Positions 1-6,495 of a DNA stretch of 6,613 bases are shown piece by piece. This DNA comes from Flavobacteriales bacterium UBA4660. Lineage in GTDB: Bacteria; Bacteroidota; Bacteroidia; Flavobacteriales_D; Sanyastnellaceae. The DNA lies in assembly GCA_002405435.1 (NCBI GenBank), contig DHLU01000230.1, positions 1 through 6,613 of the forward strand, written 5' to 3'. The notes beneath the pieces are model-generated. The model was not told the DNA's origin, did not search any database, and was given only the letters and a program-made list of their open reading frames with translations. Made by a program: the position numbers and the translations under genes. Each line of letters opens with the position of its first letter. Within the stretch, counting starts at the first letter, position 1.

Positions 1-518
1 ATATCGAAGTCCAGCGTTACGCGCTCCTTTAGCACTTCGCTCACCAGGGTAATCCGGCTGAAGGCGTTGTACAACTTGGGCACCAGCGTATCTGCCACCG
101 GCGTCTCCTCGTGCAGAAAGTTGACCGACTTCTCTTCCAGCGGCTCCTCCAGCAGGGGGAGTTTTGTTCTGCGCTTGTCGGTACGGTCCTTATTGCTTTT
201 GAACTTGACCTCAAAATACGTCAGGTTGCTGTCGAGATAGGTACGTTTTCTTATTTTATACCGATTGCGCTTGCCGTTTTGGTGCTGCCGGTAAAAGTGA
301 AAATCTTCATGGTCGTAATACAGGGTCTCGTAGCGGTTAAACCGGATGCCATTGACCTCGAGCACACGGTAATGGGCCACAACGGAACCAAGAATTTCTT
401 CCAGGTCCCTGACGGAAAACATGAACTTCGTATCTGTGCGGTTCATGAGTTCCACCGAATCCATCTCCTTGAGAGAAACTGGCCGGAATCCGGCCACTAT
501 TTGTTCCAGTCTTTCCAC
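1..518 (-). CDS. VTC-domain (polyphosphate polymerase-like) protein, N-terminal part, runs off left edge
   Basis: The minus strand is open from the left edge to beyond base 518 and reads as a VTC domain, the fold of the yeast Vtc4 polyphosphate polymerase and of many Bacteroidota homologues. With a GTG start at 518, 172 residues are visible. Family landmarks in order are MNRTDTKF (25-32), YETLYYD (63-69), NGKRNRYKIRKRTY (81-94) and EVKFKSNKDRTDKRR (103-117). These supply the basic residues and the glutamate expected in the tunnel that binds triphosphate or polyphosphate. The GTG start is chosen because homologues carry about 20 residues before the RTDTKF motif, matched here by FRPVSLKEMDSVEL. 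The first in-frame ATG (464) would remove that segment. No in-frame stop was found upstream through base 661, so a start further upstream (for example TTG at 575) cannot be excluded. The C-terminal part lies outside the window. In related genomes such genes often neighbour a DUF4956 membrane protein, which cannot be checked here. The family call is firm; the enzymatic activity is inferred. Confidence 0.87.
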   Translation of the reverse strand, partial: MERLEQIVAGFRPVSLKEMDSVELMNRTDTKFMFSVRDLEEILGSVVAHYRVLEVNGIRFNRYETLYYDHEDFHFYRQHQNGKRNRYKIRKRTYLDSNLTYFEVKFKSNKDRTDKRRTKLPLLEEPLEEKSVNFLHEETPVADTLVPKLYNAFSRITLVSEVLKERVTLDFD

Positions 519-671
519 TTGCAGGTGAGGTACAAACCTAAGACATTTTAATGATTTGGTAACACGCTCACCCAAGACGGGCGCAGGCGTCGGGCAAAGT
601 TTCACACCCCCGGCCGGGAAAGTGAAATACCTTCGCTGCCCCCTTCGCAGGCCATAAAAACACCTTACACA
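519..671. other. Divergent intergenic spacer between the VTC-domain gene and cdd
   Basis: This 153-base spacer should hold the start signals of two divergent genes. It carries TAGGTTTG toward the left gene and TACCTTCG (628-635, one mismatch to TAnnTTTG) toward cdd, 36 bases before the cdd TTG. It also holds a perfect 10-base palindrome, CCCGGCCGGG, at 609-618. I see no small gene or structured RNA in it. The minus-strand frame of the VTC-domain gene has no stop across the spacer, but the translation there does not resemble the family. Confidence 0.5.
533..540 (-). promoter_or_regulatory. Possible -7 box (TAGGTTTG) of the VTC-domain gene
   Basis: On the minus strand TAGGTTTG matches the Bacteroidota -7 consensus TAnnTTTG exactly. 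It lies 14 bases before the proposed GTG start, so the leader would be only about 8 bases. I see no convincing TTG or TTTG element about 19-24 bases upstream. The match is therefore suggestive only. Confidence 0.35.
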
Positions 672-1163
672 TTGAAGTACAAGGAATTACACACCCGTGT
701 TGCCGTCTTTGCGCCCGGAGAAGATCCCGGAGACGCGATCAACGCGCTGCTGCAGGCAGCCCATGAGGCCCTGCCACGCGCCTATGCACCCTACAGCCGC
801 TACCAGGTAGCTGCCGCCATCCTTATGGACAATGGCGAAATCATCACCGGTACCAACCAGGAAAATATGGCCTATCCGTCCGGCCTTTGTGCGGAGCGTG
901 TGGCCATCTTCGCCGCCGGGGCCCGGTACCCGGGTATGCGGATGCACGCCATTGCCATCGTGGCCAGTCCGGCCGATGGCGACAGCCACGAACCCTCGGC
1001 TTCCTGCGGTGCCTGCCGGCAATCGATGCTGGAATACGAGCTGAACCAGCGGACCCCAATCTCCGTATGGATGCAGGGAAAAGCAGGTGAAGTGTGGATG
1101 GCGGAGAGTGTGGCGGCCCTGCTGCCGCTGCATTTCAACGGAGCGTCTCTGAAAAAGGGTTGA
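672..1163 (+). CDS. cdd: Cytidine deaminase
   Basis: Cdd hydrolytically deaminates cytidine and deoxycytidine to uridine and deoxyuridine in cytosolic pyrimidine salvage. The 163-residue product matches the small homotetrameric zinc enzymes with a Bacteroidota-style N-terminal extension. Visible motifs are AYAPYSRYQVAAA (37-49), the ribose-binding NQEN (62-65), the zinc and catalytic CAE (Cys73, Glu75) in GLCAERVAIF, and the second zinc pair Cys112-Gly-Ala-Cys115 followed by RQ. The usual proline before the first Cys of the second pair (PCxxC) is serine here (ASCGAC). The TTG start is chosen because the resulting MKYKEL...VAVF start resembles homologues, and the first in-frame ATG (codon 52) would delete the core. 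There is no clear Shine-Dalgarno sequence. pdhA follows after 57 bases, a neighbour pair also seen in other Bacteroidota. The downstream promoter suggests pdhA can be transcribed separately. Confidence 0.95.
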   Translation: MKYKELHTRVAVFAPGEDPGDAINALLQAAHEALPRAYAPYSRYQVAAAILMDNGEIITGTNQENMAYPSGLCAERVAIFAAGARYPGMRMHAIAIVASPADGDSHEPSASCGACRQSMLEYELNQRTPISVWMQGKAGEVWMAESVAALLPLHFNGASLKKG

Positions 1164-1194
1164 CACCCGGGCCGCAGACACAGGGTTATATTTG
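1160..1194 (+). promoter_or_regulatory. Probable promoter for pdhA-pdhC (TTGACA ... TATATTTG)
   Basis: TATATTTG at 1187-1194 is an exact match to the Bacteroidota -7 consensus TAnnTTTG. TTGACA at 1160-1165 lies 21 bases before it and can serve as the -33 region, although the TTG itself is 24 bases away, slightly long for the usual spacing. The expected transcription start near 1200 leaves a leader of about 20 bases before the pdhA ATG at 1221. The cdd stop codon (TGA, 1161-1163) lies inside the TTGACA element, so the end of cdd and the pdhA promoter overlap. Confidence 0.6.
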
Positions 1195-1220
1195 TACCCA
1201 CTACAGAATATTACATCAGC

Positions 1221-2267
1221 ATGGCTGTATCGACTACCTCCAGAAAGGCTAACCAAAAAGGCAATGTGAAGGCGCAAGCGCCGCGCTATTCCAGGGAAAC
1301 CTATGTGCGCTGGTACAGCGAGATGCTGCTGATGCGCAGGTTTGAGGAAAAATGCGGACAGCTCTACCTCCAGCAGAAATTCGGGGGCTTTTGCCACCTG
1401 TATATCGGCCAGGAAGCGGTCTTAAGCGGAATGATGGAAGCCATTAAACCCACCGACCGCGTGATTACCGCCTACCGCGACCATGCACACCCGCTCGTGA
1501 TGGGCGCTGACCCGAGGCGGGTGATGGCAGAATTGTATGGTAAAATCACCGGATTGTCGAAAGGCAAAGGCGGTTCGATGCACATGTTTGACCGCGAACA
1601 CAACCTCTTTGGCGGTCACGGCATTGTAGGGGCGCAGATTCCCATGGGTGCCGGCATTGCCTTCGCGGATAAGTACCGCGGCGAAGACCATGTCACCCTA
1701 TGTTTCTTCGGTGACGGAGCGGCCAGGCAGGGCGCTTTGCATGAAACCTTCAACATGGCCATGACCTGGAAACTCCCGGTGATCTTCATCATCGAAAACA
1801 ACCAGTACGCCATGGGCACTTCCGTTGAACGTACATCTAACGTAACAGACCTCTCGCTGCTGGGTGCCTCTTACCAGATGCCCTCCTTTGCTGTTGATGG
1901 CATGAGGCCCGAATCGGTAGCTGAAGCCATCAGTGAAGCCGCCTCGCGCGCGCGGAACGGAGAGGGCCCCACTCTGCTCGATATCCAAACCTACCGCTAC
2001 AAAGGGCACTCCATGAGTGACCCGCAGAAATACCGCACGAAGGAAGAAGTCGCCGAATACCAGGAGCGCGACCCGATTGAATATGTGCTCGGCGTCCTTC
2101 GCAGCAACGGCTGGATCACCGAGGCCGATATTGAAGCCGAAGAAGCCCGCGTGAAGTCAGTGGTTGACGAATCGGTAAAATTCGCCGAAGAATCTCCCCT
2201 GCCCGATGCAGCGGAATTGTACAAAGACGTCTACACCCAGGATGACTACCCTTACGTAAAGGATTGA
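1221..2267 (+). CDS. pdhA: Pyruvate dehydrogenase E1 component, alpha subunit
   Basis: This is the thiamine-diphosphate-binding alpha half of the alpha2-beta2 E1 enzyme, which decarboxylates pyruvate and acetylates the E2 lipoyl group in the cytosol. The 348 residues match the family's usual length. Motifs in order are MLLMRRFEEKCGQLY (35-49), FCHLYIGQEA (57-66), the TAYRDHAHPL loop (83-92), GKGGSMHMF (116-123), and the ThDP/Mg motif from GDG (164-166) to NN (193-194) with ENNQYAMGT. Next comes the conserved TYRYKGHSMSDP loop (257-268), equivalent to the regulated phosphorylation loop of mitochondrial E1 alpha. Phosphorylation itself is not implied. The first 22 or so residues are rich in Lys, Ser and Thr, variable and probably flexible. 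The E2 gene begins 36 bases downstream on the same strand. The beta subunit is not in the window, so E1 must be completed by a gene elsewhere. A branched-chain 2-oxoacid E1 alpha is the alternative, but the motifs and the E2 neighbour favour pyruvate. Confidence 0.94.
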   Translation: MAVSTTSRKANQKGNVKAQAPRYSRETYVRWYSEMLLMRRFEEKCGQLYLQQKFGGFCHLYIGQEAVLSGMMEAIKPTDRVITAYRDHAHPLVMGADPRRVMAELYGKITGLSKGKGGSMHMFDREHNLFGGHGIVGAQIPMGAGIAFADKYRGEDHVTLCFFGDGAARQGALHETFNMAMTWKLPVIFIIENNQYAMGTSVERTSNVTDLSLLGASYQMPSFAVDGMRPESVAEAISEAASRARNGEGPTLLDIQTYRYKGHSMSDPQKYRTKEEVAEYQERDPIEYVLGVLRSNGWITEADIEAEEARVKSVVDESVKFAEESPLPDAAELYKDVYTQDDYPYVKD

Positions 2268-2303
2268 TTGACCTAAGTACCCCCAATTTTATAAGCATCC
2301 TCT

Positions 2304-3548
2304 ATGGCTGAAATCATTCGAATGCCCAAGTTGAGCGATACCATGACCGACGGAACCGTGGCGGTATGGCACAAGAAAGTGGGCGATTCCGTAAAAAGCG
2401 GAGAATTACTGGCTGAAATCGAAACCGACAAGGCCACCATGGAGTTTGAATCGTTTGAAACCGGTGTGCTTTTGCATATCGGCGTGGATAAAGGCAAATC
2501 TGCACCCGTTGATGCTGTGCTGGCTATAATCGGGAAGGCGGGCGAAGACATCGCTCCCCTGCTGGCCTCAGCCTCATCTGCCCCTGCACCTATTCCTGCA
2601 CCAGCGCCTGCTCCGACACCCGCCCCAGTGCCTGTGGCCAAGCCGGTCGCTGCAGCGACTCCGGTGGCGGCGGTACCAGCCCCAGCGCCTGTTCCCGCTG
2701 CCGGTGGCCGCATCAAGGCCAGCCCGCTCGCCAAAAAACTGGCAGAAGAAAAGGGGCTCAACCTCGGGCACATTCCCGGAAGCGGAGACGGAGGCAGGAT
2801 TGTACGCCGTGACATCGAAAATTTCCGTCCCCTGCGCAGCGCCACAGCCAGACCACAGACAGAGTCTTTCCACGAAGAGCCGGTCTCTCAAATGCGCAAA
2901 ACGATTGCGCGCCGGCTGGCCGAAAGCAAATTTTCGGCGCCCCATTTCTACCTCACCATGGAGATTGACATGGGCGCAGCCATGGCTTCACGCTCTGCGA
3001 TCATTGAATCCACCGGCACCAAAATATCTTTCAACGATATGGTGATTCGCGCAGCCGCCACTGCCTTGCGCAAACACCCCCGTGTAAATGCAAGCTGGCT
3101 GGGCGACACCATCCGCTACAATAGCCATGTGCATGTGGGCGTTGCCGTCGCTGTTGAGGATGGACTGCTCGTGCCTGTAGTCCGCTTCGCCGATACCAAG
3201 TCTTTTGCCGACATCAATGCCGAGGTAAAAGCCTTTGCAGAAAAAGCCCGCAACAAAAAGCTACAGCCCCAGGACTGGGAAGGAAACACCTTCACCATAT
3301 CGAACCTGGGCATGTTCGGTATCGACGAATTCACCGCCATCATCAACCCTCCTGACGCCTGCATACTCGCGGTAGGATCTATACGGGAAGTGCCCGTGGT
3401 GAAAAACGGTGCTGTTGTGCCGGGTCATGTCATGAAAGTCACCCTAAGCTGCGACCACCGGGTGGTTGACGGCGCTTCGGGTGCCGCATTCCTGCAGACA
3501 CTCAGGTCTTACCTTGAGAATCCTGTTTTGATGTTTGTGCAGGACTGA
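2304..3548 (+). CDS. pdhC: Dihydrolipoamide acetyltransferase (E2 of the pyruvate dehydrogenase complex)
   Basis: E2 is the structural core of the complex. Its lipoyl arm takes the acetyl group from E1 and passes it to CoA. The 414 residues show the complete architecture. One lipoyl domain (1-80) carries the target lysine Lys43 in ETDKATME. A long Ala/Pro-rich flexible linker (about 88-134) follows. The peripheral-subunit-binding domain (about 136-174; ASPLAKKLAEEKG and GDGGRIVRRDIENF) follows. The catalytic acyltransferase domain runs from about 194 to 414, with DHRVVDG at 384-390 supplying His385 and Asp389, and NTFTISNLGMFG at 328-339. Many homologues have two or three lipoyl domains; this one has one. 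The ATG at 2304 puts the lipoyl domain at residue 1 as expected. It is probably co-transcribed with pdhA. The gene ends convergently, 17 bases from the ostA-like gene. Some Bacteroidota annotations use this symbol and others use aceF or pdhB; the function is secure. Confidence 0.94.
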   Translation: MAEIIRMPKLSDTMTDGTVAVWHKKVGDSVKSGELLAEIETDKATMEFESFETGVLLHIGVDKGKSAPVDAVLAIIGKAGEDIAPLLASASSAPAPIPAPAPAPTPAPVPVAKPVAAATPVAAVPAPAPVPAAGGRIKASPLAKKLAEEKGLNLGHIPGSGDGGRIVRRDIENFRPLRSATARPQTESFHEEPVSQMRKTIARRLAESKFSAPHFYLTMEIDMGAAMASRSAIIESTGTKISFNDMVIRAAATALRKHPRVNASWLGDTIRYNSHVHVGVAVAVEDGLLVPVVRFADTKSFADINAEVKAFAEKARNKKLQPQDWEGNTFTISNLGMFGIDEFTAIINPPDACILAVGSIREVPVVKNGAVVPGHVMKVTLSCDHRVVDGASGAAFLQTLRSYLENPVLMFVQD

Positions 3549-3574
3549 GGCGATATGCGCCCTGCTCAGTCTTG
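3540..3574. terminator. Inverted repeat covering both convergent stop codons, possible bidirectional terminator
   Basis: CAGGACTGAG (3540-3549) can pair with CTCAGTCTTG (3565-3574): ten pairs with one G-U wobble in the plus-strand RNA, around a 15-base loop. An alternative inner pairing, GGCG (3549-3552) with CGCC (3558-3561), can extend it. The arms contain the pdhC stop (TGA, 3546-3548) and the ostA-like stop (TCA on plus, 3566-3568). No T-tract follows on either side, so a classical intrinsic terminator is not proven. In the minus-strand RNA the wobble pair becomes an A-C mismatch. Confidence 0.45.
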
Positions 3575-5107
3575 AATAAATACCGCATCTCTGTTGCCGG
3601 GGCGCTCAGGCAGTCGCCAGATAAATCCATCGAGCCGCTGCATATCGGATGTGATAAATGACTGCGGATTGAACACCGAGGTAGCATCTTTTTCCATTCG
3701 GATGCGCTGCACCATATTTTCCCTGATGCCTATGCGCAGCGAAGCGCACTCTCCGCGGTTAAGGCCAATCGCCCGGCCCGGCGCTCCCTTGTCATCCATC
3801 GGGTAATAGATTAGCTGGCCGTTGCCTGTTACGTCTACCGTGTGCAGTTCATTATTTGCAAAATAGCCGGTCATATTTCGTCCCTTCACCTGGTTGTACC
3901 GTGTTGTATCACCGGCATGGGCCTCCGATACGACCATAGCGTGGCCACGCACCAGCAGGCTGTCGAGCTGTCGGTCAGAAAGGGCCAGCCGCAGGGTGTC
4001 GCCTGTCACCTGGCTGCCATCACTCCAAAGTACGGGACGCGAAAACATGTGCAGGGTAGAGTCTGACTCTGCATAGACCAACGAATCGCATTTGCCCTGC
4101 AGATCGGTCTTGTACCACTTCACATGACGGAAGGCATAAAGATTGTTTTCTCCCGACAGGCCGGGCATAGATTTGAGTGTGTCGGCATGCAGAAATAGTG
4201 AGTCCTCCTCAAAAACCTGAATCATCAGTGCCCTTCCGGTAACAAAACTGGTACTGTCATCGCGCCGGTGATGGCCATATTCACCCGTTATGTAATAGGT
4301 ACTTGCAGTATCGCGAATCACCACATTGCGAAACACTTCGCCCAGGCCCTGCCCTCCATCGTAGTAAATGCTGTCGCCCTGCAGGCTTGTTTTTCCTGCC
4401 GTCACCCGCGCATTTTTTCCAAACCGGCTCTGGTCTGTACGCGTATTGTAATATCCGTTTTCGCAGTAAATGGAGGTATTGTCTCCGGTAATGGTTGTCG
4501 GACCGAAAAAGTACGTCACCTCCGATGCGTTGTTATACTGCATGGTATCGCACCGTACGGTATAATCAGGGTTTTTCAATACCACATTTTTCCTGAAATA
4601 GAAATTTTCGCTCGGGCCATGGTACGCGCCGCGTTCACTCACCAACTCATTGCGGTTGGCATTTGACCGTATGGTGCCTCCTCCGGCGTACGAGGCTCTT
4701 TCTGCATCTATATCATAGACCAGGTAGTTGGTCTTCAGGGTCATGTCGCGGTCGCGTAGTACAATATTCTGGGTAAGGGTGGCCGTGCGCTTATCACTGT
4801 TGAACCGCATTTTGTCGCCGCGCACCGTGTAGTCGGCACCGTGTTGAATGAGAATATTGGAAAAGGCATCGAAGTCGTCATTGGCATAGCGGTATGCACT
4901 GTCACAGTAAAAATGCGTGCCTTCGTATTCGAGGTGAACATTGCCCAGCAGCCGCTGCGCGTCAATGAGGGACTTGTCGTAGACAAGTTCATCGCTGTGG
5001 TGGTACCTGACTTTCTTTTTTTGCTGGGCGCTCAGCGCCGCCTGCACAATGCAGAGTAGCCACAGGAGCAATATGTGCCGCCATCTGCGGTTCATGAATC
5101 TGTTCAC
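3566..5107 (-). CDS. OstA/LptA-like periplasmic protein (LPS-transport family, Bacteroidota type)
   Basis: The 513-residue product has a Sec signal peptide: a basic NRRWRH stretch, a hydrophobic core (about 12-25) and a likely cut after ALSA (Ala27). The rest is a beta-strand repeat typical of OstA/LptA jelly-roll proteins. I count about 13 units of 23-30 residues, many opening with a pattern like VRGDKMRFN, VRCDTMQYN, LQGDSIYYD or VTGDTLRLA and closing on a hydrophobic strand such as NIVLRD or NVVIRD. In E. coli, LptA forms the periplasmic bridge that carries lipopolysaccharide to LptD. An equivalent role here is inferred from the fold. The GTG start at 5107 follows a purine-rich GGGGAG by four bases. 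ATG at 5095, four codons later, is equally plausible and also yields a complete signal peptide. The gene begins 20 bases after purA, so it is likely in the same transcript. The C-terminal 40 or so residues carry no recognised motif. Confidence 0.85.
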   Translation of the reverse strand: MNRFMNRRWRHILLLWLLCIVQAALSAQQKKKVRYHHSDELVYDKSLIDAQRLLGNVHLEYEGTHFYCDSAYRYANDDFDAFSNILIQHGADYTVRGDKMRFNSDKRTATLTQNIVLRDRDMTLKTNYLVYDIDAERASYAGGGTIRSNANRNELVSERGAYHGPSENFYFRKNVVLKNPDYTVRCDTMQYNNASEVTYFFGPTTITGDNTSIYCENGYYNTRTDQSRFGKNARVTAGKTSLQGDSIYYDGGQGLGEVFRNVVIRDTASTYYITGEYGHHRRDDSTSFVTGRALMIQVFEEDSLFLHADTLKSMPGLSGENNLYAFRHVKWYKTDLQGKCDSLVYAESDSTLHMFSRPVLWSDGSQVTGDTLRLALSDRQLDSLLVRGHAMVVSEAHAGDTTRYNQVKGRNMTGYFANNELHTVDVTGNGQLIYYPMDDKGAPGRAIGLNRGECASLRIGIRENMVQRIRMEKDATSVFNPQSFITSDMQRLDGFIWRLPERPGNRDAVFIQD

Positions 5108-5127
5108 TCAACTCCCCTTTGCCGGGA

Positions 5128-6429
5128 TTATTGTACCGGCATAGCGCGGCGCCTGATGGTCTGGCTTCTGTCGGGACCCACACTGACTATGGTAATGGGC
5201 ACCTGTACAGCGGCTTCAATGAAGTGTATATAGTCGATCAGTGCGGCCGGAAGTTCACCTTCATCACGCAATCCGGTGAGGTCGGTATTCCAACCCTTCA
5301 ATTCCTGATACACCGGTTGCACCTTGTCGGGGTTGATGTCATAGGGCAGGTTGTCTGTTTTCTCTCCTTCGTGCATATAATGCGTACAGACACTGAGCGA
5401 GGAGAACTGGCTGAGCACGTCGGCTTTCATCATAATCAGCCGGGTTACGCCGTTGATCATGCAGGCATAACGTAGGGCCGGCAAATCGAGCCAGCCACAA
5501 CGGCGGGCCCTGCCGGTGGTAGACCCGAATTCATTTCCGATCCTGCGCATGGCTTCGCCTGTTTCGTTGTCTTGCTCAGTGGGAAAGGGCCCACTTCCCA
5601 CCCGGGTGCAGTAGGCCTTGAATATGCCTATGACTTCACCCACGCGTGAGGGCGCTATGCCCAGGCCTGTGCATGCCCCGGCGGCAATGGTATTGCTGGA
5701 TGTAACGTAGGGGTAAGAACCAAAATCTATATCGAGCAGCGAACCCTGAGCCCCTTCAGCAAGGATGCGCTTACCGTCTGCAAGGGCCTGGTTGAGGTAG
5801 TGCTCGCTATCGGTGACGCGCAGCGTGAGCAGTTGTTCAACCGCCTTGAAAAAAAGCACCTCCATCGCCGGCAATTCGGCCAGCAGCGCATCACTGTCCG
5901 GATACATCGACAGGAGGCCACGGTGTTTTTCCACAAGGACCGCATACTTATCGCGGAAGTCGCTGGCATGGAGGTCTCCGATACGCAACCCGTTGCGGCC
6001 TGTCTTGTCCATATAGGCCGGCCCGATACCCTTCAGGGTACTGCCTATGCGGGCGCTGCCTTTGGCCTGCTCGCTCGCCTTGTCAAGGAGGCGGTGTGTG
6101 GGCACTATAATGTGCGCCTTTCTCGAAAGCAGCAAACGGTCGGCTGCAGGCACCTGCCTGGCGCTCAGGGCATCCAGCTCACGTGCGAAAACCACCGGGT
6201 CAATTACCACCCCGTTGCCGACGAGGTTGGTCACATGGTCGTGGAAAATACCCGAAGGGATGGTGTGGAGTACATGTTTGGTACCCTCAAATTCGAGGGT
6301 ATGCCCCGCATTGGGGCCTCCCTGAAAACGGGCAATCACCTCATAGTCCGGGGTAAGTACATCCACCAGTTTTCCCTTTCCTTCATCCCCCCACTGGAGG
6401 CCGAGAAGTATATCTACGCGGTTAGTCAC
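5128..6429 (-). CDS. purA: Adenylosuccinate synthase
   Basis: PurA joins IMP and aspartate using GTP to form adenylosuccinate, the committed step to AMP, in the cytosol. With a GTG start at 6429 the product is 433 residues, close to the 432 of the E. coli enzyme. Signatures in that numbering are GLQWGDEGKGK (10-20, with catalytic Asp15), GGPNAGHT (37-44, with catalytic His43), STLKGIGPAY (130-139), AEGAQGSLLDIDFGSYPYVT (224-243), the TTGRARRCGWLD segment (304-315) and VGPDRSQTI near the C-terminus (417-425). The frame stays open to a TTG at 6456 and includes another TTG at 6441. GTG 6429 is preferred because the family begins a few residues before the VDILLGLQWGDEG motif, and because a -7-like box at 6461-6468 would put transcription initiation at about 6455. 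It follows a Fur-family gene after 57 bases and precedes the ostA-like gene by 20. No frameshift or missing catalytic residue is seen. Confidence 0.95.
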   Translation of the reverse strand: MTNRVDILLGLQWGDEGKGKLVDVLTPDYEVIARFQGGPNAGHTLEFEGTKHVLHTIPSGIFHDHVTNLVGNGVVIDPVVFARELDALSARQVPAADRLLLSRKAHIIVPTHRLLDKASEQAKGSARIGSTLKGIGPAYMDKTGRNGLRIGDLHASDFRDKYAVLVEKHRGLLSMYPDSDALLAELPAMEVLFFKAVEQLLTLRVTDSEHYLNQALADGKRILAEGAQGSLLDIDFGSYPYVTSSNTIAAGACTGLGIAPSRVGEVIGIFKAYCTRVGSGPFPTEQDNETGEAMRRIGNEFGSTTGRARRCGWLDLPALRYACMINGVTRLIMMKADVLSQFSSLSVCTHYMHEGEKTDNLPYDINPDKVQPVYQELKGWNTDLTGLRDEGELPAALIDYIHFIEAAVQVPITIVSVGPDRSQTIRRRAMPVQ

Positions 6430-6460
6430 TTCTGAATTCAATTTAGAAAAAAACAAGGGG

Positions 6461-6468
6461 CGAAGATA
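6461..6468 (-). promoter_or_regulatory. Possible -7 box (TATCTTCG) upstream of purA
   Basis: On the minus strand TATCTTCG matches TAnnTTTG with one change (C for the third T). It lies 31 bases before the proposed purA GTG. No clear -33 TTG element is seen upstream. purA may instead be read through from the Fur-family gene. Confidence 0.3.
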
Positions 6469-6469
6469 A

Positions 6470-6495
6470 GGCCGGAGCCGCGGTACTCACCGGCC
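6470..6495 (-). other. GC-only inverted repeat between the Fur-family gene and purA
   Basis: GGCCGG (6470-6475) and CCGGCC (6490-6495) can form a six-pair GC stem around a 14-base loop on the minus strand. The region starts at the Fur-family gene's last codons, and a run of seven T lies on the minus strand at 6453-6447, 16 bases past the stem. The gap is too long for a standard intrinsic terminator, so a role in ending or attenuating the upstream transcript is only a possibility. Confidence 0.25.

Noticed and set aside
111..551. Plus-strand open frame of 146 codons opposite the VTC-domain gene
   Set aside because: The opposite strand carries clear VTC family motifs; the plus-strand translation has no recognisable domain and its coordinates mirror the real gene.
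628..635. TACCTTCG as a -7 box for cdd
   Set aside because: It has one mismatch to TAnnTTTG and only a weak TTTC at about the -33 position; not strong enough for a separate promoter entry, so mentioned only with the spacer.
687..1397. Minus-strand open frame of 236 codons across cdd and the start of pdhA
   Set aside because: It overlaps two confidently identified plus-strand genes and the pdhA promoter, and shows no family motif.
2268..2303. Separate promoter or terminator between pdhA and pdhC
   Set aside because: The 36-base gap holds neither a TAnnTTTG box nor an inverted repeat; the two genes are best read as one operon.
2575..2705. Repetitive CCnGCn tract suspected to be a tandem DNA repeat
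   Set aside because: The repetition is at the Ala-Pro codon level, with irregular units and mixed synonymous codons, as expected for the flexible E2 linker.
2273..2845. Minus-strand open frame of 190 codons, rich in Gly, Ala and Thr, opposite pdhC
   Set aside because: It is the antisense of the E2 Ala/Pro linker codons, whose biased composition keeps the opposite frame open; the low-complexity Gly/Ala run is an artefact.
4268..4666. Plus-strand open frame of 132 codons opposite the ostA-like gene
   Set aside because: It lies within the repeat-bearing minus-strand coding region and has no start signal or domain of its own.
5800..6435. Plus-strand open frame of 211 codons opposite purA
   Set aside because: PurA signatures run through the whole region on the minus strand; the plus frame has no recognisable domain.
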